NCBI GenBank assembly: GCA_964415175.1
Contig: CAYPYG010000003.1
Span: forward strand, 1 to 64,000
Direction: 5' to 3'
DNA: 64,000 nucleotides
From: UBA2231 sp964415175
Lineage (GTDB): Bacteria; Elusimicrobiota; Elusimicrobia; Elusimicrobiales; UBA9959
A program made the position numbers and the translations under genes. The notes under the pieces are model-generated. The model did no database searches. It worked only from the letters and a program-made list of their open reading frames with translations, and was not told the DNA's origin. Shown piece by piece: positions 44,036-51,728 of this stretch (positions within the stretch are counted from its first letter, which is position 1; each line of letters starts with the position of its first letter).

Positions 44036-44437
44036 ATGGACATAGCCGGACTGACCGCAGGGAACGCCCCCGTCAAGGACATGCGGGGGCTTTCCATTTC
44101 CCCGACCGCCGCGGCGGAACTGCTGAACGCCGCCGGCTGGCTGGTCCTGCGGCTGGACTGCTCCTCCATCCGGGACAGGGAGGAACTGTTCTCCGCCTGC
44201 GCGGCGGCGCTGGGCCGGGAGTATTTCGCGGCCAACTGGGACGGTTTCGTCGACGCTCTCCGCTCCCTGCCTTACGACCAGGCGGGGCGTCCCGGTTACG
44301 CCCTGCTCCTGGAACGCCACGAGTCCCTCTTTTCCTCCGATCCGGCCGCCCTCCCGGCTTTCCTGGAGTCCCTCTCGGACGCCAGGGAGTCCCTTGCCGG
44401 GGGACATGGCGTCGGGCTGGCCGCGCTGGCCTTTTGA
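44036..44437 (+). CDS. Barstar-family RNase inhibitor
   Basis: 133 residues, one base after the RNase stop. The barstar fold is recognisable: LDCSSIRDREELFSACAAAL followed by GREYFAANWDGFVDALRSL, whose helix with the NWDG acidic motif plugs the barnase active site. No signal peptide, so it is cytoplasmic, as needed to protect the cell before the RNase is exported. The first 30 residues are an extension. The pair works as enzyme and immunity protein. Confidence 0.82.
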   Translation: MDIAGLTAGNAPVKDMRGLSISPTAAAELLNAAGWLVLRLDCSSIRDREELFSACAAALGREYFAANWDGFVDALRSLPYDQAGRPGYALLLERHESLFSSDPAALPAFLESLSDARESLAGGHGVGLAALAF

Positions 44438-44443
44438 CCCCCC

Positions 44444-44471
44444 TTGAAAAACCCCGATTTGTATGTATAAT
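44444..44471 (+). promoter_or_regulatory. Strong sigma70-type promoter ahead of the HXS region
   Basis: TTGAAA (44444-44449), 16-bp spacer, TATAAT (44466-44471) in an AT-rich island. The -10 box is a perfect consensus. It is the best promoter in the next 17 kb on this strand and probably drives the secreted protein and at least the first hxs genes. Confidence 0.8.
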
Positions 44472-44534
44472 ATATAACAGGGTGCGGCCCGTCCGTCGCC
44501 CGGTTCCCGTTTGGTATCCGAAAAGGGTGAGGTT

Positions 44535-45203
44535 ATGCAGGAGCATCGCATAATAATAGAGTTCAGGCTCACGCGCCGCAAAGTGCTGGCGCTGCTGGCG
44601 GCTTTCTTCCTGTGCTGGCATCCCGCCATGCTGGGGTCGGAGACGCTGACCCTGACTACCTATTATCCCGCGCCCTACGGCGGCTACGCGCGCCTGCTGA
44701 CCACCGACGAGACCCTGCTGGCCAGGGACGGCGGCAACGTGGGTATCGGCGTCACTACCCCCGGGGTCAAACTCGATGTCGCGCAGAATGCGGCTATGCG
44801 GGTCGGCAGGGCTTATCTCAGTTCCGGCGGCGACTACGTGCATCTGGCCAATAACGAATGGTACAACGGCGGTAGCTGGCAGCCGACCGGAGGTGTCGGC
44901 GCGCTGATACAGCTAACCGGCCAAAATATCAATTTCTACCGGCATGACGGCGCTAAAAACCATACACTGTCCGCGACCATAGATAAGGACGGTATCCTTT
45001 CCGGTCTCTGTCGGCGCGTCAATTACAGTACAGCCGGCGGTACCTGCGCTAATTACGAGAGGGTCGTGGGGTATTATCCCAACCCGGCTGGCGCCCCGGC
45101 GATATACGGGATCTTCGTGGACGAGTCAGGCGCGCCCAAGGGCCGCATGCGCCTGAACTCGGACTGGCAGGGCCAGATGGTCTGCTGCAAGATAGCGAAT
45201 TAA
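44535..45203 (+). CDS. Exported protein with TYYPAPYGGYARL / GGNVGIG domain
   Basis: 222 residues. A basic N-terminus (EFRLTRRK) and a hydrophobic stretch VLALLAAFFLCWHPAMLGSE form a signal or anchor. Then come TLTTYYPAPYGGYARLLTTD, DGGNVGIGVTTPGVKLDV and a Cys-containing C-terminal region (GLCRRVNY... GGTCANYE... MVCCKIAN). I recall this TYYPAPYG... VGIG arrangement as a recurrent, often multi-copy secreted protein type in Elusimicrobiota; its function is unknown to me. It is the first gene after the strong promoter and is 34 bp from hxsD, so it may be co-expressed with the HXS system. Confidence 0.55.
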   Translation: MQEHRIIIEFRLTRRKVLALLAAFFLCWHPAMLGSETLTLTTYYPAPYGGYARLLTTDETLLARDGGNVGIGVTTPGVKLDVAQNAAMRVGRAYLSSGGDYVHLANNEWYNGGSWQPTGGVGALIQLTGQNINFYRHDGAKNHTLSATIDKDGILSGLCRRVNYSTAGGTCANYERVVGYYPNPAGAPAIYGIFVDESGAPKGRMRLNSDWQGQMVCCKIAN

Positions 45204-45237
45204 CACCGGATGCCTGGTTTTTAGAGGAGATCGTATA

Positions 45238-45711
45238 GTGGAAAAGAAACATCCAGAGAAGTCCGTGGTCGAGAAGATCAGTCTTAAGAAATACTCCCCG
45301 GAAACCGCCAGGTACGCGGCCTATGCCCTGACCAGCGAGGCCTATGCCTTCCTGCGCCCGGCCGGCGCGGGCGCGCTGTCGGTGGAACTGCGTCCCAAGC
45401 CGGGCGCCGCCCCGGCCGGGCTGGCCGCCCGTTTCCGCGCCGCCCTCCGGGAAGAAGCCCTGCGCGAGGTCCTTTTCGAGGAGAATAAAGGCCTGCGCGA
45501 ATTCATGCTCCTCAAGGCCCTTTCCGCCCCGGAGCCCGCCCCCGCCCCTTCCGCGGCGCTTACGCCCGAGCAGGAGAAGGAGCTCGACGCGCTGATAGCG
45601 CAGGTCGAGCGGGAGATAAAAGAGGAGTCCGCCCCCGGCAAGGACCCGCTGGGGATCACCAGGAGATGGGAAGATAAACATGGCGTCAAGACCCGCTCGA
45701 AAAAAAAGTAA
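45238..45711 (+). CDS. hxsD: HxsD-like protein of the His-Xaa-Ser system
   Basis: 157 residues from GTG 45238, with AGAGGAGA about 9 nt upstream. The core matches the HxsD pattern: KKYSPETARYAAYALTSEAY, AFLRPAGAGALSVELRPK, then LREEALREVLFEENKGLREF, which corresponds to the family's LLNDYxLRE-type motif. A charged C-terminal extension (EQEKELDALIAQVEREIKEE) is longer than in ordinary HxsD. HxsD is a small conserved partner of the HxsB/HxsC radical SAM enzymes; its exact job is unknown, possibly precursor recognition. It overlaps hxsB by 32 bp. Confidence 0.72.
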   Translation: MEKKHPEKSVVEKISLKKYSPETARYAAYALTSEAYAFLRPAGAGALSVELRPKPGAAPAGLAARFRAALREEALREVLFEENKGLREFMLLKALSAPEPAPAPSAALTPEQEKELDALIAQVEREIKEESAPGKDPLGITRRWEDKHGVKTRSKKK

Positions 45712-47140
45712 GAAATCGCAGGCAGGGGCGCCCTATGTCGCCTGGGAGCGGCTGGCGCCGGATTCCCTGGTCGTGACCAACGACCCCGGCAACCACGTTT
45801 TCGTTCCCGCTAAGGAATTGCCGGCCCTGCTGGCCGGCGGGAAGAAGACCGCTTCGGAGGAACTGCTCGCGAAAGGCTTCGTGCGCGACAGGCTCGATTT
45901 CGACGGCCTTTGCGAGTCGTGGCGCACCCGCAACGCGTACCTGGCCGCGGGTCCCGGCCTGCACATACTCGTTCTTACGCTGCGCTGCAATCACGGCTGC
46001 TCCTACTGCCAGTCGGGCGCCGGCGGCGCCGACGCGAAGGGCACGGACATGCCGGCCTCCACCGCCAGGCAATGCGTCGATTTCGCCTTCCAGTCCCCCA
46101 ACCCGTCGATCACCATCGAGTTCCAGGGCGGCGAGCCCCTGCTCAACTGGGACGCGCTGAAAGAGGCGGTCTCCTATGCCCGCCGCCGGGCCGCGGCTTC
46201 GGGCCGCAAGCTGCGCCTGGCCCTGGTCTCCAATTTCGCCCTGATGACGGAGGAGAAGGCCGCTTTCCTGCTGGAGAACGAGGTCTCCATCTGCACCTCC
46301 CTCGACGGGCCCGCCGCGCTGCACAACGCCAACCGCGCCTACTCGGGCGGCGATTCGCACGGCCTGACCGTGAAATGGCTGCGCTATTTCCAGGCGAAGC
46401 ACGATTCGCAGAAAGGCGGCGTCCCGGTCTTCAAGCCCGGCGCGCTGCTGACGGTGACGAAACGCTCCCTGCCCAGGTACAAGGAGATAATAGACGAGTA
46501 CGCGAGGCTCGGCCTGGAGGAGATCTTCCTGCGCCCGCTGGCGCCGCTGGGCTACGCCAGGACGAAGTGGGACGAGATCGGCTACGACGCCGCGCAGTTC
46601 ACGGCGTTCTACCGGAAGAGCCTGGACTATATCCTGAGCCTCAACCGCAAAGGCGTGCCGCTGCGCGAGAAGATGGCCGTCATGCTGCTCGAGAAGATAG
46701 TCAACGCCAGGGACCCCGGGTTCCTCGATTCCCGCTGCCCCTGCGGAGCGGCCATAGGCCAGCTGGCCTATAACTTCGACGGCGACATCTATACCTGCGA
46801 CGAGGGCCGCATGGCCGCCTGGGCGGGGGACCCGATCTTCAGGGTCGGCAATGTGCGCACCAGCAAGTACAGGGACATCGTGACCTCCGACGCCGCCAAG
46901 GCCTGCGCGGCCGCCTCCAACCTGGAGACGCAGCCGTATTGCCACCGCTGCGCCTACAGGCCTTTCTGCGGCGTCTGCCCGGTCTACAATTACGAAGTGC
47001 AGGGTTCGCTGGCCGGCAATATGCCGTCCAACGACAGGTGCGCCCTGTTCAAGGGCATTTTCGGCACGCTGTTCTCGTATCTTAAAACGCCCGGCAAGGG
47101 CAAGGAACTGGCGAAGTGGGTGGAAAATGAAAAGAAATAA
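45680..47140 (+). CDS. hxsB: His-Xaa-Ser system radical SAM maturase HxsB, copy 1
   Basis: 486 residues. Residues 18-70 are the small N-terminal domain (VVTNDPGNHVFVPAKELPAL) of HxsB. The radical SAM cluster is C103-x3-C107-x2-C110 (LRCNHGCSYC), with EFQGGEPLLNW as the SAM-binding GGEP. The C-terminal SPASM-type region is complete: C353, C355 (CPCGAA), C373 (YTCDEGRM), C421, C424, C430, C433 (CHRCAYRPFCGVCPVYNY) and C454 (NDRCALFK), so two auxiliary Fe-S clusters are expected. HxsB and HxsC act on HxsA-type repeat peptides. The modification chemistry is not known to me. Confidence 0.85.
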   Translation: MASRPARKKSKKSQAGAPYVAWERLAPDSLVVTNDPGNHVFVPAKELPALLAGGKKTASEELLAKGFVRDRLDFDGLCESWRTRNAYLAAGPGLHILVLTLRCNHGCSYCQSGAGGADAKGTDMPASTARQCVDFAFQSPNPSITIEFQGGEPLLNWDALKEAVSYARRRAAASGRKLRLALVSNFALMTEEKAAFLLENEVSICTSLDGPAALHNANRAYSGGDSHGLTVKWLRYFQAKHDSQKGGVPVFKPGALLTVTKRSLPRYKEIIDEYARLGLEEIFLRPLAPLGYARTKWDEIGYDAAQFTAFYRKSLDYILSLNRKGVPLREKMAVMLLEKIVNARDPGFLDSRCPCGAAIGQLAYNFDGDIYTCDEGRMAAWAGDPIFRVGNVRTSKYRDIVTSDAAKACAAASNLETQPYCHRCAYRPFCGVCPVYNYEVQGSLAGNMPSNDRCALFKGIFGTLFSYLKTPGKGKELAKWVENEKK

Positions 47141-47420
47141 GGCCCGGCCGGCCGGGCTGTTCTTCAGCTCTTCGGTCTATTCGGAGGAGGCCGTCAGGCT
47201 GGCGGCTTTCGTCTTCTCCTCCAGGGAGGAAGTGAAGACGAGTAAAGAGGCGGGCGGCGTCAGGGCCGTCCTGCCGGCGGGGACCCCGGAACTGGAGGGG
47301 GCCTTCGCCAACGAAGTGCTCAACCAGCAGTGCCGGCTGGACCTGGCGAAGAAGAACTCGAAAGTGGCGAACATCATAGTCACCAGGGCGCTGCTTTCGG
47401 CGATGGGAGAGAGAGGTTAG
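47127..47420 (+). CDS. hxsD: Second HxsD-like protein
   Basis: 97 residues, the normal HxsD size, overlapping the end of hxsB. It has the same architecture as the first copy without the tail: FFSSSVYSEEAVRLAAFVFS, VRAVLPAGTPELEG, then NEVLNQQCRLDLAKKNSKVA at the LLNDYxLRE position, where the motif is relaxed. It precedes the precursor gene by 27 bp. Two HxsD-like proteins may serve different HxsB paralogues. Confidence 0.68.
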   Translation: MKRNKARPAGLFFSSSVYSEEAVRLAAFVFSSREEVKTSKEAGGVRAVLPAGTPELEGAFANEVLNQQCRLDLAKKNSKVANIIVTRALLSAMGERG

Positions 47421-47447
47421 GCGGGGCCGCCGCGGAGGGGATCCTTT

Positions 47448-47867
47448 ATGAAAAAGAAGCCATCGAAGATCGGGAAGAACATCAGGCTGTTCCTCAACAG
47501 CGAGGAAGGCAAGATGCTCGACGCCGATATAGTCAAGACCGGCCTCGCGCTGGGGATACTGGGCACCGCGCTGGTGGACCAGGCGAACGCGCAGCAGGTC
47601 CACAGCAACTATTTCCAGCGCGGCATCGACCCCGCCGGCGACAGACATATCAGCCACCAGAGCCACGGCTCGCACGGTTCGCACGGCTCGCACGGCTCGC
47701 ATAGTTCGCACGGCTCGCATTCGTCGCACGGCTCGCACGGCTCGCACGGTTCGCATTCGTCGCACGGCTCGCACGCGTCGCACGGCTCGCACGGCTCGCA
47801 CGGCTCGCACGGTTCGCACGGTTCGCACGGTTCGCACGGTTCGCACGCCCGCGGCGGCTGGTGCTGA
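47448..47867 (+). CDS. hxsA: His-Xaa-Ser repeat precursor peptide HxsA
   Basis: 139 residues; GAGGGG 8 nt upstream of ATG 47448. Leader 1-50: Lys-rich start, FLNSEEGKM (HxsA-like leader segment), a hydrophobic stretch IVKTGLALGILGTALV and an AxA-like DQANAQ, so it may be exported or membrane-anchored. A linker QQVHSNYFQRGIDPAGDR follows. Residues 67-132 are 22 uninterrupted His-Xaa-Ser triplets: 16 HGS, 3 HSS, one each of HIS, HQS and HAS. The chain ends HARGGWC, with a single Cys as the last residue. It is the predicted substrate of the surrounding radical SAM enzymes. Confidence 0.88.
   Translation: MKKKPSKIGKNIRLFLNSEEGKMLDADIVKTGLALGILGTALVDQANAQQVHSNYFQRGIDPAGDRHISHQSHGSHGSHGSHGSHSSHGSHSSHGSHGSHGSHSSHGSHASHGSHGSHGSHGSHGSHGSHGSHARGGWC
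47646..47843 (+). repeat. 9-bp tandem repeat region encoding His-Xaa-Ser triplets
   Basis: Twenty-two in-phase 9-bp units of the TCGCACGGC type with few variants (TCG or AGC for Ser, GGC/GGT/TCG/TCA/GCG for the middle residue). Unit length is a multiple of three, so slippage would change copy number without changing frame. Assembly collapse of this array is also possible. Confidence 0.9.
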
Positions 47868-47869
47868 AC

Positions 47870-47913
47870 GCGCCGCGGCCGGCCCCCGCTCCGGCGGGGC
47901 CGGCCGGCGGCGC
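47870..47913 (+). terminator. Large GC hairpin after hxsA, without T-run (attenuator-like)
   Basis: GGCCGGCCCC (47877-47886) and GGGGCCGGCC (47896-47905) pair around a 9-nt loop, and GCGCCG/CGGCGC (47870-47875/47908-47913) extend the stem below one bulge. No T-run follows, so it is not a classical terminator. Such a structure directly after a peptide precursor gene can protect the short message or lower read-through into the enzyme genes. Confidence 0.6.
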
Positions 47914-47955
47914 CCGTTCCCGTCCCCTTCCCGCAGTTCCCCGCCGCGTTTTCCG

Positions 47956-49365
47956 ATGAAAAAGAACAGGACGCCTCCCTCCTTTTTCCGCGCCTGCCGC
48001 GCGGGCGGCGGCCTCTTCGTCTCCAACGACGCCGGCCGGGGCGTGATCCTCTCCGAAAAAGATCACCGGGCTTTTTCCGGCGGCCGGCGGGTCGCGGGAG
48101 AGCCCGGGGCGCGGCTGGCCGCCGGGCATTTCCTCAGGGAGAACCTGGACATGCCGGCCGCTTTGGCCGACCTGCGCTCCCGCTACCTGGGGGACTGGCC
48201 CGGGCCGGGCGTGCATATCGTGTCCCTGACCGATCGCTGCAACTCGCGCTGCTCCTATTGCGCGGTCTCCTCGCCTTCGGCCCCCGCCTCCGGCGGAGAC
48301 ATGACGGCCGCCACGGCCGACCGGGTCGTGGATTTCATCTTCGCTTCCGGGACCGCCCCCCTGCTCCTGGAGTTCCAGGGCGGGGAGCCGCTGCTCAATT
48401 TCGGCGTCCTCGAAAGGATAGTTCGCCGGGCGCGCGGCCGCGCCGCGAAGGAAAGGAGGGACCTGCACTTTTCCGTAGTGACCAACCTCACCCTGCTGGA
48501 CCGGGAGAGACTCGGGTTCCTCGCCCGGGAGGGGGTCACCGTCTGCACCTCGCTCGACGGGCCCGCGGCGCTGCACGACGCGCAGCGGCCGCTCGCCTGC
48601 GGCGGGTCCTCCCACGCCCTGGTGGAGAAGTGGCTCGGGCGCATCGCCGCGCTGCGGGCGCGGTATCCCGGTTTCGAGGCCCCCAACGCCATCTGTACCG
48701 TCACGCGCCGTTCGCTGTCCGCGCCGGAGGCCATAGTGGACGAGTTCGTCCGGCTGGGCCTGGAGCGCGTGCAGTTCGGGCCGCTCGATCCCTTCGGCCT
48801 GGCCGCCGGCGGCGGACAGGGTTATTCCGCGGCCGAATTCGCCGCCTTCTACGCGCGGGCCCTCGACCGCATGCTGGCCCTGGCCGCGCGCGGCTCGAAG
48901 GTCTATGAGAAGGGAGCGCGGCTCTTCGTCTCGCAGCTCGTCGGCGGGGAGCGGCCGAGGTACCGCAACCTGGACCTGGCGGTGCGCCTAGCCTACGGCC
49001 CCGACGGTTCCGTCTATCCTTCCGACGAAGCCCGCATGCTGGCCGCCTCGGGCGACGGTTTCTTCCGCCTGGGCTCCGTCCTCTCCTCCGACTTCCGTTC
49101 CATACTGCGGCTCCCGGCGGCCCGGGCGCTGCTGCTCTCCTGCTTCCAGGAACTGACCTCTCCCGCCTGCGCGCGCTGCGCTTTCGTTCCCTACTGCCGC
49201 GTCTCGCCGGCCTACAATTACGCCGCGCAGGGCTCTTTCTGGGGGGACATGGCCTCCAACGGCCGCTGCGCCCTTTACAAAGCGGTTTTCGGGACCATAC
49301 TGGACAGGTTCTCCAGGCCGGGCTACCGCCGCGTCCTGGAGAAATGGGCCGCTTACGAAGGCTGA
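47956..49365 (+). CDS. hxsB: HxsB-like radical SAM protein, copy 2, with degenerate SPASM region
   Basis: 469 residues. N-terminal domain LFVSNDAGRGVILSEKD, radical SAM cluster C95-x3-C99-x2-C102 (DRCNSRCSYC) and EFQGGEPLLNF are intact. In the C-terminal part key ligands of copy 1 are gone: the CPCG stretch reads LAVRLAYGP, YTCDEGRM reads YPSDEARM, and CGVCPVYNY reads CRVSPAYNY. CARCAFVPYC and NGRC remain. So one auxiliary cluster is probably missing and the other altered. It is either a changed-specificity enzyme or a helper subunit. It comes 88 bp after hxsA behind the large hairpin; no clear ribosome site. Confidence 0.75.
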   Translation: MKKNRTPPSFFRACRAGGGLFVSNDAGRGVILSEKDHRAFSGGRRVAGEPGARLAAGHFLRENLDMPAALADLRSRYLGDWPGPGVHIVSLTDRCNSRCSYCAVSSPSAPASGGDMTAATADRVVDFIFASGTAPLLLEFQGGEPLLNFGVLERIVRRARGRAAKERRDLHFSVVTNLTLLDRERLGFLAREGVTVCTSLDGPAALHDAQRPLACGGSSHALVEKWLGRIAALRARYPGFEAPNAICTVTRRSLSAPEAIVDEFVRLGLERVQFGPLDPFGLAAGGGQGYSAAEFAAFYARALDRMLALAARGSKVYEKGARLFVSQLVGGERPRYRNLDLAVRLAYGPDGSVYPSDEARMLAASGDGFFRLGSVLSSDFRSILRLPAARALLLSCFQELTSPACARCAFVPYCRVSPAYNYAAQGSFWGDMASNGRCALYKAVFGTILDRFSRPGYRRVLEKWAAYEG

Positions 49366-49377
49366 GGCAGACGGCGC

Positions 49378-50292
49378 ATGAAAAGGATAGACATCAAGAT
49401 CGGCTTCGAATGCAACAATCTCTGCGACTTCTGCGCGCAGGGGCATAAACGCGATTCGGCGGCGCGCAAGACCCCGGCGCAGATACGCGCCCTCCTAGAC
49501 GACGCGCGCCGCCGCGGCATAGACGGCGTGGTCTTCACCGGAGGCGAGCCGACCATGCATCACTGGCTGCTCGGCGCCGTCCGCCACGCCGCGAAGACCG
49601 GGTTCTCCGCCATACAGGTGCAGACCAACGGCCGGCGTTTCGCCTACCCCGACTATTGCCGCCGCCTGAAGGCCGCGGGCGTCACGGAGATGGGGCCTTC
49701 CCTGCACGGCGCGACGGCGGCCGTGCACGAGGGGCTGACGAAGGCGCCGGGCAGCTTCGCGCAGGTCGTCAAAGGCATAGCCAACTGCAAGGCGCTCGGC
49801 CTCTACGTGCTCACCAATACCGTCGTCACCTCCCGCAACTACAAGGATATGCCGGCGCTGGCCCGCCTGCTGGTGCGGCTCGGCGTCGACCAGTTCCAGC
49901 TGGCCTTCGTTCACATGGTGGGCACCGCCTGGGAGAAACGGCGCGAGCTGGTCCCCAGGAAGACCGACGCCCTCCCCTATATGAAAGAAGCCCTGGATAT
50001 CGGCCGCGCGGCCGGCCTGTTGTGCCACACGGAGGCCGTTCCTTTCTGCCTGATGGCCGGCTACGAGGACTGCGTCGCCGAGCGCATCATCCCCGAGGGG
50101 CCGGTCTCGGACGCCGATTTCTATCTCGAAAGTTACGGCGATTACCGCCGCGACCAGGGCAAGACCAAGCGCGCCGAATGCCGGCGCTGCCGCTGGTTCG
50201 CCGAATGCGAGGGGCCCTGGAAGGAATACCCGGAGCTTTACGGCTGGGACGAGTTCAGGCCCGTGCCGGCGGGGAAGGGGAGGCGCCGTTGA
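49378..50292 (+). CDS. Short radical SAM enzyme with HxsC-like C-terminal Cys signature
   Basis: 304 residues. The cluster C12-x3-C16-x2-C19 (ECNNLCDFCAQG) lies at the very start, then VVFTGGEPTMHHWL, QTNGRRFAYP, SLHGATAAVHEGLTKAPGSF and the terminal CRRCRWFAECEGPWKEY-x5-GWDEFRP. The last motif, CRxC-x5-C-x-G-x4-Y, is shared with hxsC (51721) and four further genes in this cluster. The H-x-x-LT-x3-GSF stretch is also common to them. It may carry one additional Fe-S site. Substrate unknown; wedged between two hxsB genes and overlapping the next by TTGA. Confidence 0.75.
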   Translation: MKRIDIKIGFECNNLCDFCAQGHKRDSAARKTPAQIRALLDDARRRGIDGVVFTGGEPTMHHWLLGAVRHAAKTGFSAIQVQTNGRRFAYPDYCRRLKAAGVTEMGPSLHGATAAVHEGLTKAPGSFAQVVKGIANCKALGLYVLTNTVVTSRNYKDMPALARLLVRLGVDQFQLAFVHMVGTAWEKRRELVPRKTDALPYMKEALDIGRAAGLLCHTEAVPFCLMAGYEDCVAERIIPEGPVSDADFYLESYGDYRRDQGKTKRAECRRCRWFAECEGPWKEYPELYGWDEFRPVPAGKGRRR

Positions 50293-51728
50293 AAGCCCGG
50301 ACCCTCAAGCCGGTCCTTTTCAGGACCGAGCGCCTGGCCGGGCGGACGCTGGCGGCCAACGACGCCGGCGGCTGGGCTTTTCTCGACGACGCCGAGCTCG
50401 GGGCGCTGTCCCGCGGCCGCGTGCCTGCCGGCTCGGCGCTGGCCCGGCGGCTGGAGCCGCTGCATTTCTTCAGGGACAGCGTGGACCTGGAGGCCGCCGG
50501 TAACGATATCCGTTCGCTCTCTTCCTGCCTTTTCCAGGGGGCCAGCCTGCATATCCTGGTGCTGACCCTGCGCTGCAACCTGGCCTGCGTCTATTGCCGC
50601 GCTTCCTGCGGCGGGAAGAAGGGGGAGGACATGAAGCGCTCCACGGCCCGCCTGGCAGTGGACGCCGCTCTCTCCTCGGTCTCGCCTTCGGTGACGCTCG
50701 AATTCCAGGGCGGCGAGGCCCTTCTCAACTGGCCGGTCCTGGCGGACGCCTCGGACTACGCGCTGCGCGCCAACCGGCGGGCCGGCAAGGACCTGGCGCT
50801 GACGGTCGTCACCAACCTGCTGCTGATGGACGCGAAGAAGGCCGATTTCCTGGTCTCGCGCGGCGTTTCGGTCTGCACCTCCCTCGACGGCCCCGCCGAC
50901 CTGCACGACGCCAACCGCCGCCGGCTGGGAGGTTCCTCCCACGCGCCCGCCGCGCGCTGGCTGGAGGAGTTCCGCCGCCGGGCCCGGGGCGGGCGGAGGG
51001 ATTCGCTGCCCTCGGCGCTGATGACCACGACGCGCCTTTCGCTTGGCCGGGAAAAGGAGATCGTCGACGAGTACCGGCGGCTGGGCCTCGGCGGCATCTT
51101 CCTGCGCCCGCTCTCGCCCATCGGTTACGCCGGTTCCGTCTGGAACGAGATAGGCTATTCCCCGGACGATTTCGGCGATTTCTACGAGGCCGCCCTCGAC
51201 CATATCCTGCGCGTGAACCGCTCGGGCGAAGTCTTCGTGGAGCGCAACGCCGCGCTGCTGGCGCGCAAGGTCCTGCTGCGCGAGGACCCCAATTACCTCG
51301 ACCTGCGCTCGCCCTGCGGCGCGGCCGCCGGCCAGCTGGCCTATAACTGGGACGGCGAGGTGTACACCTGCGACGAAGGGCGCATGGTCGGCGCCCGCGG
51401 CGACAAACTCTTCAGCGTCGGCAGGCTCGGTTCGCTGACGCCGGCCTCGGCCGCGTCCTCGCCGGCGTCGCGGCTCTGCGCCGCCGCCTCCTGCCTGGAG
51501 AACCAGCCGGCCTGTTTCCGCTGCGCCTATAAACCCTGGTGCGGGGTCTGCCCCGTCCATAACTACGAGACGCAGGGCTCGCCCTGGGGGGATATCGTTT
51601 CCGGCTCCTGGTGCGCCGTGCAGAAACGGATCTTCTCCGCCGTCTTCCGCAGGCTGGCGCGGCCCGCGGACAGGAAGATACTGGAGTCCTGGGTGAAGCC
51701 CGGCGGCCGGGGGGCGCCTGATGCCTGA
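50289..51728 (+). CDS. hxsB: His-Xaa-Ser system radical SAM maturase HxsB, copy 3
   Basis: 479 residues from TTG 50289, which overlaps the preceding TGA and gives the expected N-terminus (VLFRTERLAGRTLAANDAGG). The radical SAM cluster is C96-x3-C100-x2-C103 (LRCNLACVYC) with EFQGGEALLNW, where GGEP has become GGEA. The SPASM region is near complete: SPCGAAAGQLAYNWDGEVYT, CDEGRM, CFRCAYKPWCGVCPVHNYET and SWCAVQK. It directly precedes and overlaps hxsC, the usual hxsB-hxsC pairing, so this may be the ancestral pair of the locus. Confidence 0.82.
   Translation: MKARTLKPVLFRTERLAGRTLAANDAGGWAFLDDAELGALSRGRVPAGSALARRLEPLHFFRDSVDLEAAGNDIRSLSSCLFQGASLHILVLTLRCNLACVYCRASCGGKKGEDMKRSTARLAVDAALSSVSPSVTLEFQGGEALLNWPVLADASDYALRANRRAGKDLALTVVTNLLLMDAKKADFLVSRGVSVCTSLDGPADLHDANRRRLGGSSHAPAARWLEEFRRRARGGRRDSLPSALMTTTRLSLGREKEIVDEYRRLGLGGIFLRPLSPIGYAGSVWNEIGYSPDDFGDFYEAALDHILRVNRSGEVFVERNAALLARKVLLREDPNYLDLRSPCGAAAGQLAYNWDGEVYTCDEGRMVGARGDKLFSVGRLGSLTPASAASSPASRLCAAASCLENQPACFRCAYKPWCGVCPVHNYETQGSPWGDIVSGSWCAVQKRIFSAVFRRLARPADRKILESWVKPGGRGAPDA

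Noticed and set aside
44535..45203. Type IV pilin-like substrate of the A24-like peptidase
   Set aside because: The N-terminus lacks the short basic leader plus Gly/Ala-Phe-x4-Glu processing site of prepilins.
47646..47843. CRISPR array
   Set aside because: The repeats are 9 bp, contiguous, without spacers, and in frame with a coding sequence.
47650..48615. Minus-strand open frame with Arg-Ala-Asn/Ser repeats opposite hxsA
   Set aside because: It is the antisense reading of the 9-bp HXS array and of hxsB copy 2; no ribosome site and codon use follow from the plus-strand gene.
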